A stretch of 9,549 nt of DNA from Streptomyces olivaceus (GTDB lineage Bacteria; Actinomycetota; Actinomycetes; Streptomycetales; Streptomycetaceae), in NCBI RefSeq assembly GCF_000721235.1, contig NZ_JOFH01000076.1, positions 1 through 9,549 on the forward strand. The letters run 5' to 3'. Below, piece after piece: positions 1-5,875 of this stretch (the stretch's first letter is position 1; every line of letters begins with the position of its first letter). Under the pieces are notes generated by a model. That model was given only the letters and a program-made list of their open reading frames with translations, was not told the DNA's origin and searched no databases. Both the position numbers and the translations under genes were made by a program.

Positions 1-124
1 CGGACCGCAGCCAACTCCCCACCCAGCACACCCGGTCAACGACACGACCGATCAAGAAGACACGCCACCACGAACCGCACGTGACCAAGCACTACTAGGA
101 ACCGCATCCATCCGATAGGCCAAC

Positions 125-131
125 GAAAGGA
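125..131 (+). promoter_or_regulatory. Ribosome binding site of the precursor peptide gene
   Basis: GAAAGGA lies five bases before the ATG at 137 and supports that start. No convincing -35/-10 pair was found in bases 1-124, so the promoter may be further upstream or of a non-housekeeping type. All three plus-strand frames are open from base 1 for a short way (stops near 84, 116 and 98), so the tail of an upstream gene cannot be excluded. Confidence 0.6.
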
Positions 132-136
132 CTGTC

Positions 137-379
137 ATGATCACGTCATCTCGTACTGCGGCCCGTACCGACATCCGCAACGCCCTGCGCCTGCAGGACG
201 TGCTGGACGTCGCCGCGTCCGTGGGCATGGAGGAGGCACTCCGGCGCCACGGCGAGTCGCTGCCCGCGGCCGAGCGAGCGCTGCTGTCCGGCCTGTCCGT
301 GGCCGAGGTCCGCGAGCTGCAGAACACCGTGCAGCTCCTCGGCGACCCCGACTGCGTCGCCATGGACAACAACATCTGA
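137..379 (+). CDS. Putative RiPP precursor peptide (80 aa)
   Basis: This small acidic peptide is probably the substrate of the two metalloenzymes encoded downstream. Residues 12-68 are predicted helical and leader-like, with a repeating hydrophobic pattern (for example LPAAERALLSGLSVAEVREL at 42-61), a style common in leaders recognised by radical SAM maturases. The last ten or so residues change character: after LLGDPD comes CVAMDNNI, with the only Cys at 73, Asp77, two adjacent Asn at 78-79 and a terminal Ile. That makes residues from about 70 the likely core. There is no Gly-Gly cleavage site, no signal peptide and no transmembrane segment. The start has a good Shine-Dalgarno sequence and codon use is high-GC3, so it is a real gene. 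A strong hairpin follows 23 bases after the stop. No named precursor family was recognised; the RiPP role is inferred from size, layout and neighbours. The alternative is a small helical regulatory or carrier protein. Confidence 0.65.
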   Translation: MITSSRTAARTDIRNALRLQDVLDVAASVGMEEALRRHGESLPAAERALLSGLSVAEVRELQNTVQLLGDPDCVAMDNNI

Positions 380-402
380 CTCTCGCGGTTGGACGCAACG
401 AA

Positions 403-444
403 GCCTGCGGCGGCCGGCCATCAGCCCGGCCGGCCGCCGCAGGC
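403..444 (+). terminator. Perfect 17-bp hairpin between peptide and enzyme genes (terminator/attenuator)
   Basis: Arms at 403-419 and 428-444 are exact reverse complements (GCCTGCGGCGGCCGGCC and its partner), with an eight-base loop ATCAGCCC. The stem is almost entirely G-C. No clear T-run follows (the next bases are CCCTCTGCTC), so it would act as a T-less actinomycete-type terminator or as an mRNA stabiliser. It begins 23 bases after the peptide stop and ends 52 bases before the next start. This fits partial termination, which would give far more precursor transcript than enzyme transcript. Confidence 0.8.
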
Positions 445-496
445 CCCTCTGCTCGGTATGAAGCATCTGTGATCCTGGATCAAGGAGTGAACCGGT

Positions 497-1174
497 ATGA
501 CCGTGACAGTGGAGAGCCATGTCGCTCGTCTGGAAGACGAGCTGCGTCCCTACTACGGGATCCACAAGATCACGTGGCGGAACCTCATGTCCGCGCGTGG
601 GGCCGAAGGATTCTGGGAGACGCTGGGGCAGCTCTACCACGCGATGAACCTCGGGGTGCCGCTGATGCGTGCCGCGGGACGCAGGGCGTCCACCCTGGGA
701 CCGGAGTACGCCGAGTTCGCCCACTGGTGTGAGCACCACGCGGAGGAGGAGGCGCCGCACGTCGAGTGGTTGCTCAACGATGTCGCCAAGGTCGGCCGCG
801 ATAGGCAAGCGATGGTCGACGCCTTCCCCGAGCCCGAGATCCTCGCCTTCATGGGCACCCAGTTCGCGCTCGTCGAGCAGGTGGACCCCGTAGCCATCCT
901 GGGCTACATCTACGTGGCCGAGGGGCACCCGAACCAGCCCGACGGGCTGCAGGCACTGGCCGAGCGCTTCGACCTGCCGCTGGAGGCTTTCGACACGCTC
1001 CTGTTCCACACCGAGGCCGACACCGAACACGGTGAGGAGATCGCTGAACTCATCGAGCGTTACGCCACCTCCGAGCGCCGGCATCAGGCGTTCATCGCCT
1101 CGGGCCGGGCCTTCCTGACCGGATGGAGCAGCTACTTCCGTCGCCTGAGCACTCAGTCTCCGGCTCAGAGCTGA
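497..1174 (+). CDS. Heme-oxygenase-like diiron oxidase/oxygenase (HDO, iron-containing redox enzyme family)
   Basis: This all-helical cytoplasmic protein of 225 aa has the length and metal-ligand pattern of heme-oxygenase-like diiron enzymes (relatives of TenA, PqqC, UndA and BesC). Visible ligands are E85 and H88 in HAEEEAPHVEWLLNDV (E-x2-H on one helix), E142 in GYIYVAEG, and H171, D175 and H178 in HTEADTEHGEE (H-x3-D-x2-H). This is the complete six-residue set for two irons. Known members use O2 for N-oxygenation, desaturation, C-C cleavage or decarboxylation; the reaction here cannot be read from sequence. The likely substrate is the upstream peptide. AAGGAG at 482-487 stands nine bases before the ATG, fixing the start. 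The radical SAM gene follows after 15 bases, so the two are very probably co-transcribed and act on one product. The HDO assignment is firm; the RiPP role is inferred. Confidence 0.85.
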   Translation: MTVTVESHVARLEDELRPYYGIHKITWRNLMSARGAEGFWETLGQLYHAMNLGVPLMRAAGRRASTLGPEYAEFAHWCEHHAEEEAPHVEWLLNDVAKVGRDRQAMVDAFPEPEILAFMGTQFALVEQVDPVAILGYIYVAEGHPNQPDGLQALAERFDLPLEAFDTLLFHTEADTEHGEEIAELIERYATSERRHQAFIASGRAFLTGWSSYFRRLSTQSPAQS

Positions 1175-1189
1175 AAGGCCGGTCCGAGT

Positions 1190-3295
1190 ATGAGCAGCGC
1201 CCTGGAGCGGGACGCGGCGGATGTCAAATACCTGCTGGTCAGTCCGCCTCTCACGGACCCCACCACGCCGTACCACTCGATTTCCTACCTGATCGGCCCG
1301 GCGGCAGCGGCCGGCTTCACGGGCTTCCGGGCCTGCGACGCCAACGTCGATGCGCTCAACTGCCTGGCGCATCCGGAGAACGTGCGGCAGACGCTGATGC
1401 TGGCCGAAGAGGTTCGGGCGTGTGCCGAAGCCAAGGATGCCCTCAGCAGGGACGAGCAGCTGCGGTACCAGACGGCATTGCAGGGCGTCGGCCTGTCCGA
1501 CAGTTCCGTCGAGGCAGCGATCGGCGTCTTCAAGGACGCCGAGCAGTTCTACGACTACGACCGCTACCGTCAGGCGGTCATGGTCATCAGGAGGTGGATG
1601 GACCTCCTCGCCCTCGCCGGACCAACCGGTCTCCTGGACGGCTTCGAAATCCGCACCAAGGGTCCGGTCAACCTCTGCTCCATCACCGATGTATCGGATG
1701 ACCGGTTCCTCGACGCGGTGGAAGACGTCGTCCGGCCGTACGTGCAGGGCCCCTTCGCTGCCCTTCTGGAGCAAGAGCAGTGGGATGTCATCGGCTTCTC
1801 GGTCAGCTACCTCAGCCAGCTGCCGTTCGCACTGGTGCTCGCCCGGGCCGCCCGAGCAGCCTGTACCGACGCCGTCATCGTCTTCGGCGGCACCGAGGTC
1901 TCCGACGACGTCAAGTTCCTCCGCCGCATGCCCGACATCTGGAACCTGTACCGACACGCCGATGCCATCGTCCCCGGAGAAGGCGAGAGCGCCTTCCTGG
2001 CCTTGCTCGAGGCCGTCCGCTCGCGCACCCCCCTCAGCCACGACCTGCGCGGTCTCATGGTCAAGGACGCTCCCCGAGCTCCGCTGGCCCCGCCCGTCGT
2101 TTACGAGGACGTGGCCAACCTCGCGGGCCCCCGGTACGACATCTGGGACTGGGATCAGTACTGGGCACCCGAGCCCGTCCTCCTCTACAGCCCTACCCGC
2201 GGTTGCTACTGGAACAAGTGCACCTTCTGTGACTACGGCCTCAACACCGACCGGCCGACCTCACCGTCCAGAGAACGCCCCATCCAGCGGGTGCTGAAAG
2301 ACCTCAGCCGCGCTGCGGACATCGGCCGAACGGTGTACTTCGCGGTGGACGCCATGTCTCCCGCCTACCTGCGACGACTCTGCGAGGCCCTGGCAGAGAG
2401 CCCGCTCAGCCTGCAGTGGAGCGGGGAACTCCGCCTGGAGCGCACCTTCCCCAAACAGGGAATGGGAGCCAAGCTCCGCGCGGCCGGCTGCCTGGCGATC
2501 TCCTTCGGCTACGAATCAGGCGTCCAGCGCATCCTGGACCTGATCGACAAGGGGACGCGGATCAGCGAAGTGCCCGGTGTGCTGCAGGAACTGGCCTCTG
2601 CCGGCATCGGGGCCCAGATGATGGGCTTCACCGGGTTCCCGACCGAGACCGCGCAAGAAGCGGGGCAGACCTTCAAGTTCTTGCTCGACCACGAGGACCT
2701 ATGGGCCATCGCTGGCATCGGAGAATTCGTCTTGACCCGCGGCTCGCACATCGCGAGGCAGGCGGAGCGCTTCCGGGTCAAACCCCTGGAGAATCCGCCG
2801 GTCGACGACATCCTCCGCTGGGTCCCGTGGCAACCGCTGGAGAGCCCGCAGGGGGAATCACTGCTGGAACTCATGGTAGTTGAGGAGGAGAACAAAAAGC
2901 TCGCGCAGCGGGTCCTGCGGCTGGTCGACGACCGGCCGTTCGTAGGCGGAATCGACAGCGCCCACACCATGCTGTACTTCGCCCGGTACGGACGCCAACT
3001 GGTCCCCGACGACCAGACCCCTTCACTACTATGGGAACCGCTCGTCCGCACCGCCGCCTACACGACACCCTTCACGCATCTGGACACCTTCACCGCCGTC
3101 GACGAGCTCGAAGACTTCCACGGGCAATGCGCCTCCGCCGGTGGCGCGACAGCACACAAGATCGCCACCTGGCTGCATGGCGAGAGCCGCGCCGAACGGT
3201 CCGCCTCGGGCACCCCCTGGACATCTTTCCCTCCGGCCGCGCCATGCCCGCCGAGCCTGCGGTCTTCGAGGGCGGCGCCGCCTACCAGGAGATGA
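1190..3295 (+). CDS. Cobalamin-binding radical SAM enzyme, probable RiPP maturase; 3' end apparently frameshifted
   Basis: This large enzyme of 701 aa as read has two recognisable parts. A Rossmann-like B12-binding region spans roughly residues 198-266, with IGFSVSYLSQLPF, FGGTE (232-236) and PGEGE (262-266), the usual layout of B12-dependent radical SAM proteins. The radical SAM barrel follows, with its cluster site at C339, C344 and C347 (GCYWNKCTFC). This is a CX4CX2C spacing rather than the usual CX3CX2C. Downstream are FGYESG (439-444) and GFTGFPTET (479-487), typical barrel strands. Family members methylate or cyclise unreactive carbons using SAM and cobalamin. An N-terminal 190 residues and a C-terminal helical extension are not assigned. 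It starts 15 bases after the diiron enzyme gene, with AAAGG at 1174-1178 as a rather distant Shine-Dalgarno. The last about 26 codons are Pro/Ser/Arg-rich and poorly coded; the true C-terminus is probably in another frame ending at 3330 (713 aa after adding one base). Confidence 0.85.
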   Translation: MSSALERDAADVKYLLVSPPLTDPTTPYHSISYLIGPAAAAGFTGFRACDANVDALNCLAHPENVRQTLMLAEEVRACAEAKDALSRDEQLRYQTALQGVGLSDSSVEAAIGVFKDAEQFYDYDRYRQAVMVIRRWMDLLALAGPTGLLDGFEIRTKGPVNLCSITDVSDDRFLDAVEDVVRPYVQGPFAALLEQEQWDVIGFSVSYLSQLPFALVLARAARAACTDAVIVFGGTEVSDDVKFLRRMPDIWNLYRHADAIVPGEGESAFLALLEAVRSRTPLSHDLRGLMVKDAPRAPLAPPVVYEDVANLAGPRYDIWDWDQYWAPEPVLLYSPTRGCYWNKCTFCDYGLNTDRPTSPSRERPIQRVLKDLSRAADIGRTVYFAVDAMSPAYLRRLCEALAESPLSLQWSGELRLERTFPKQGMGAKLRAAGCLAISFGYESGVQRILDLIDKGTRISEVPGVLQELASAGIGAQMMGFTGFPTETAQEAGQTFKFLLDHEDLWAIAGIGEFVLTRGSHIARQAERFRVKPLENPPVDDILRWVPWQPLESPQGESLLELMVVEEENKKLAQRVLRLVDDRPFVGGIDSAHTMLYFARYGRQLVPDDQTPSLLWEPLVRTAAYTTPFTHLDTFTAVDELEDFHGQCASAGGATAHKIATWLHGESRAERSASGTPWTSFPPAAPCPPSLRSSRAAPPTRR

Positions 3296-3330
3296 AGCAC
3301 CTTCTCCTGCGAGCCCGAGGCGTCACCTGA
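3213..3330 (+). other. Out-of-frame true C-terminus of the radical SAM gene, after a C5 run
   Basis: After five Cs at 3213-3217 the preferred coding frame changes. In the frame one base back, the sequence reads PLDIFPSGRAMPAEPAVFEG and continues to LLLRARGVT with a stop at 3328-3330. Its third codon positions are nearly all G or C and its composition is protein-like. The frame continued from 1190 here gives a Pro/Ser/Arg-rich tail with poorer third positions, ending at 3295. Adding one C to the run joins the two smoothly. The cause is a sequencing or assembly error, a recent one-base deletion, or, less likely, frameshifting (C5 is not a full slippery heptamer). Confidence 0.7.
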
Positions 3331-3348
3331 GAAGTTCAGCAAGGACTA

Positions 3349-3377
3349 TTGCACAACAAGTCTTGTGCATCTAGCTT
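3349..3377 (+). promoter_or_regulatory. Predicted promoter of the ArsR-MFS operon
   Basis: TTGCAC (3349-3354) and TAGCTT (3372-3377) are separated by exactly 17 bases, fitting a housekeeping sigma factor. The expected start point, about seven bases after the -10, falls on or next to the GTG at 3385. This implies a leaderless transcript, common in actinomycetes, and explains why a G-run sits too close to that GTG to be a useful ribosome binding site. It starts 19 bases after the probable radical SAM stop at 3330. Confidence 0.55.
3350..3369. promoter_or_regulatory. Operator-like inverted repeat, probable ArsR-type binding site
   Basis: TGCACAA and TTGTGCA are perfect 7-base arms around a six-base spacer CAAGTC, making a 20-base dyad. 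It overlaps the predicted -35 and fills the -35/-10 spacer, where a bound dimer would block RNA polymerase. Its place directly upstream of a winged-helix repressor gene suggests autoregulation. The inverted repeat is read directly; the binding partner is inferred. Confidence 0.65.
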
Positions 3378-3384
3378 GGGGGGT

Positions 3385-3972
3385 GTGACGACCACACCCC
3401 CCAACGACGGCCTCCAGCCTCGGGCTCTGCGGGCTCTCGCGCACCCTGCGCGTATCAGACTGCTGAGCGAACTGCGCAGCGAAGGCCCTGCCACGGCCTC
3501 AGCGCTCGCCGAGGTGACAGGCGAAGCTGTCTCGCTGATCAGTTACCACCTGCGGCAGTTGTCCAAGCATGGCTTCATTGAGGAAGCTCCCGAGCTGGCC
3601 AAGGATGCCAGAGAACGCTGGTGGCGCGTACGCGAGCAGATGACAAGCTGGTCCTCTGCCACCTTCCTCGCCACCGAAGAAGGCCGCGCCGCCGACACGG
3701 CAGTGAGGCAAGAAATCCTGCAACTCCATCACGAACGGCTGTCCGGCTTCCTGAACCAGCAACAAACCTGGACCGATGAGTGGGTGGACGCCGCAGTCAC
3801 AGACGACTACATGCTGAACCTGGACTCCGCTGGCCTGCATCAACTGCACGACGAACTCGCCACCGTCATCCGCCGCTTCCAGGAGCGAAAGCCAGCACGC
3901 CCGGCAAGCAGCGAGCGCGTGCAAGTACTCCTCTATGCCTTCCCTGTGACGAGGCGCCATGAACAGCCGTGA
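3385..3972 (+). CDS. ArsR-type winged-helix transcriptional regulator (195 aa)
   Basis: This probable dimeric cytoplasmic repressor controls itself and the overlapping exporter gene. The N-terminal domain is a classic ArsR-like winged helix: LRALAHPARIRLLSELRSEG, then a helix-turn-helix with recognition helix SLISYHLRQLSKHGFIEE, then a wing with ERWWRV. The ArsR metal-binding Cys motif (ELCVCDL type) is absent, so it probably senses a small molecule or peptide rather than a metal. A C-terminal helical part of about 110 residues, ending in a basic, Pro-containing tail, may hold the ligand or dimer interface. Three in-frame starts exist: TTG 3349, TTG 3376 and GTG 3385. The first lies inside the predicted promoter and operator, so GTG 3385, probably leaderless, is preferred. 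Its end overlaps the exporter gene by 14 bases. GC at third positions is lower than in the flanking genes. The family is firm; the ligand is unknown. Confidence 0.88.
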   Translation: MTTTPPNDGLQPRALRALAHPARIRLLSELRSEGPATASALAEVTGEAVSLISYHLRQLSKHGFIEEAPELAKDARERWWRVREQMTSWSSATFLATEEGRAADTAVRQEILQLHHERLSGFLNQQQTWTDEWVDAAVTDDYMLNLDSAGLHQLHDELATVIRRFQERKPARPASSERVQVLLYAFPVTRRHEQP

Positions 3973-5218
3973 TCACGCAACAAGGCCACCAGAGGAAACT
4001 CCGGTCGTAACCCACAACACCGGGAACCTGACGCGCTACCTGACCGCTCATGGCACGTCCTTACTTGGCGATCAGATCTACTTCGTAGCCCTGGCCTGGG
4101 CAGCGAAAGACGCAGCCGGCCCCAACGGAGTGGGAACAACCCTGGCCGCTGCGTCCTTGCCACGCGCCATCCTCATGCTGCTCGGTGGTGTCATATCCGA
4201 CCGCTACGGCGCTCGCAAGGTCATGCTGGGCAGCAACATCGCACGCACGATCCTCGTCGGACTCTTCTGCCTCTGGGCCATCACGCAGACGCCCGGCCTT
4301 ACCACCCTTTGCGTCATCGCCGTAGCCTTCGGAACCGTAGACGGAGTCTTCTACCCCGCCAGCAGCGCCATGCCAGCGTTACTCATCGAATCAAGCAAGA
4401 TCCCACAGGCAAACGGACTACGGCAGGCCGCCCAACAAGGCGCACTCCTTCTTGGCGGTCCTCTTGGCGGAGTCGCCCTCGCCGTCGGTGGATTAGTGGC
4501 AGCGCTCATAGCCAACGGCAGTGCCCTCATCATCTCCATCGTCTGTCTGCTATTCACACACACGAAAGAGGAGACGGAAGGCAAATCTAGCGCCACCCAA
4601 ATAAGTGTCTCGCGGCAAATGACTGAAGGGCTGCGCTACACCGCCAGCAATCCGCTCATCCGGAACACCATCCTCGTTATCACTATCGCAGGATTCGGAT
4701 TCGCCGGGCCCGCAAACGTAGGTCTCCCACTCCTTGCCGATCACCAGGGGTGGAACGCTAGCGGCTACGGCATCCTGACCGGCGCCCTAGGCGCAGGAGC
4801 ACTGGCGGGAGCGCTGGCGGTCAGCGCAGTCAAAGGGATCCCGCGCCCTGGCATCGCAGCTATGGTCATGCTCATCACCCAAGCACTCTGTATGGCGGCC
4901 GCAGCCATCACCCCCCATCTCCTCCTTTCTGCTGCGCTGATGGCTATCATGGGGATTGGCCTGAGTGTCGCCAGTGCGATCACCATGAGCCTCGTACAGC
5001 TAAACACTGACACCGAGCACCTTGGTCGTGTCATGAGTGTCATGACGCTCGGAATGGTTGGCCTCGTACCACTTGCCTATATTGTTTGCGGATGGCTCGT
5101 ATCAGCCACCGGAGTAACGACGACATTCGTCGTCTTCTCCCTCATGGAAATCGGCGCAGCAGCGATCGGAGTGGCGCTTCCCGCCATTCGATCAGCCACC
5201 TACAGAAAAGTCGGTTGA
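3959..5218 (+). CDS. MFS exporter (MFS_3-type, about 12 TM segments, 419 aa)
   Basis: This inner-membrane secondary transporter probably exports a small molecule or modified peptide by proton antiport. Hydrophobic segments recur through the whole 419 residues, in keeping with 12 helices. After a polar N-terminus of about 25 residues comes LTAHGTSLLGDQIYFVALAW, typical of the first helix of macrolide/siderophore-type MFS exporters. Motif A is visible between helices 2 and 3 as GGVISDRYGARKVMLGSNIART. A polar loop near residues 198-222 (HTKEETEGKSS) matches the central cytoplasmic loop between the two halves. The ATG has GAGG at 3951-3954 and overlaps the regulator's stop by 14 bases, so translation is probably coupled. 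Such ArsR-MFS pairs commonly provide inducible efflux. Next to the peptide-modification genes it could give product export or self-protection. Codon use is less GC-biased than in its neighbours, hinting at separate acquisition. Confidence 0.9.
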   Translation: MNSRDHATRPPEETPVVTHNTGNLTRYLTAHGTSLLGDQIYFVALAWAAKDAAGPNGVGTTLAAASLPRAILMLLGGVISDRYGARKVMLGSNIARTILVGLFCLWAITQTPGLTTLCVIAVAFGTVDGVFYPASSAMPALLIESSKIPQANGLRQAAQQGALLLGGPLGGVALAVGGLVAALIANGSALIISIVCLLFTHTKEETEGKSSATQISVSRQMTEGLRYTASNPLIRNTILVITIAGFGFAGPANVGLPLLADHQGWNASGYGILTGALGAGALAGALAVSAVKGIPRPGIAAMVMLITQALCMAAAAITPHLLLSAALMAIMGIGLSVASAITMSLVQLNTDTEHLGRVMSVMTLGMVGLVPLAYIVCGWLVSATGVTTTFVVFSLMEIGAAAIGVALPAIRSATYRKVG

Positions 5219-5249
5219 ACGCGGGCCGCCGGCTTAGCTTGTTCTTTAT

Positions 5250-5690
5250 CTACCAAGATCGGCCAGGTTTGCCGATGGCCTTGAGGGTCTCGAGGCGTTT
5301 GACGGTTTTGCCCACCAGGCTGAGGCGGCACCCCTTGGGCGGGACCCGGACGTTTTGTGCCGAGCCCGGATACGCCTTATCGGCGGAGGGCATCGATGAT
5401 GCTGTGCTCGCGTCCCGCGGTCAGGTTGTGGGTGGCGCCGGGCAGCGCGGGCGAGGTCCACAGGAGCCGTCCGAACGGATCGGCCAGTACCTGTATGTTC
5501 ACGCTGTGGTGCCGCTTCTTGCCGCAGTAGTAGGGGCGGTCGGCGGCCGATCCGGTTGATCGGCAGCATGGTGCGATCCAGGATCACGTACGCCTTCAGG
5601 TGGGCCGTCCTCATCGCTTCGTCGGGCGTCGACGCGAGCGCGGCCAGGGTGTCGATCGCCTCGTGGACGTAGCGACGGCCGATGGGAAGC
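5250..5690 (-). pseudogene. Degenerate IS5-type (DDE) transposase fragment
   Basis: Conceptual minus-strand reading recovers the typical actinobacterial IS5-like transposase in three frames. The first piece is IGRRYVHEAIDTLAALAS running to AYVILDRTMLPINRIG (read down to about 5545). After a frameshift comes ADRPYYCGKKRHHSVNIQV to SPALPGATHNLTAGREHSII (about 5543 to 5385). After a second break near 5380-5390, with several residues lost, comes ADKAYPGSAQNVRVPPKGCR, ending at a TAG at 5250-5252. The N-terminal DNA-binding part is missing, with an in-frame TGA just upstream of the recognisable start. The C-terminal catalytic Glu region is also missing. It cannot be active. No clear terminal inverted repeats or target duplication were found. 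The family call rests on recalled sequence patterns, not on a search. Confidence 0.78.
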
Positions 5691-5700
5691 GTTCACCCGG

Positions 5701-5748
5701 CTACGGCTACGGCTACGGCTACGGCTACGGCTACGGCTACGGCTACGG
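5701..5748. repeat. Eight perfect tandem copies of the hexamer CTACGG
   Basis: Bases 5701-5748 are eight uninterrupted CTACGG units, with a partial CGG unit just before (5698-5700) and CC just after. The tract abuts the truncated 5' end of the transposase remnant and lies about 40 bases before the -35 of the next promoter. Read as protein it would give (YG)n on the plus strand or (RS)n on the minus strand, but no credible gene uses it. The lack of any mismatch suggests recent slippage expansion or selection for repeated protein binding. Confidence 0.95.
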
Positions 5749-5789
5749 CCCGCGACCGGTAAACGCAACCACAGGACCTGCCCTCCCCT

Positions 5790-5818
5790 TTGACGCCCTG
5801 TCTCCTCACATCTAAAAT
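5790..5818 (+). promoter_or_regulatory. Near-consensus promoter of the three-gene operon
   Basis: TTGACG (5790-5795) and TAAAAT (5813-5818) are separated by 17 bases, five of six matches to the housekeeping consensus at each element. Transcription should start near 5825, giving a leader of about 50 bases before the GTG at 5876. Confidence 0.75.
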
Positions 5819-5833
5819 CGAGTACGATCAAAT

Positions 5834-5847
5834 AAGTGAGTTCACTT
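5834..5847. promoter_or_regulatory. Palindromic operator candidate in the leader
   Basis: AAGTGA-GT-TCACTT is a perfect 6-2-6 palindrome centred about 15 bases after the expected transcription start. A dimeric regulator bound here would block initiation or early elongation. The candidate binders are the DNA-binding proteins encoded by the operon itself, especially the first gene. The palindrome is seen directly; its function is inferred. Confidence 0.55.
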
Positions 5848-5875
5848 GAATGCTGGAGAGGGAGGAGGAACGGAA

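Larger units (their letters stand above)
5219..5789. other. Gene-free stretch with transposase remnant and hexamer tract
   Basis: No intact gene is supported here. It contains the decayed minus-strand transposase fragment (about 5250-5690), the CTACGG tandem repeat (5701-5748) and a short AT-richer leader into the downstream promoter. Plus-strand open frames in this interval have no coding character. No rho-independent terminator was recognised after the exporter gene. Confidence 0.6.

Noticed and set aside
146..2041. Long minus-strand open frame (631 codons) opposite the peptide, diiron and radical SAM genes
   Set aside because: Its composition is Gly/Val/Asp-rich and low in structure, as expected of an antisense shadow of GC3-rich genes. 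The plus-strand genes have clear family motifs and ribosome binding sites.
3349..3384. TTG 3349 as the start of the ArsR-type regulator
   Set aside because: It falls within the predicted -35 element and operator, and the extra 12 residues have no family support. GTG 3385 fits the promoter.
5086..5559. Plus-strand open frame after the exporter gene
   Set aside because: It overlaps the exporter's end and the antisense side of the transposase remnant, with no recognisable domain.
5701..5748. CRISPR array
   Set aside because: The units are contiguous hexamers with no spacers and no cas genes nearby.
5846..5875. TTG 5846 as the start of the excisionase-like gene
   Set aside because: It lies in the palindrome, and the ribosome binding site GGGAGGAGG is downstream of it, placed correctly for GTG 5876.
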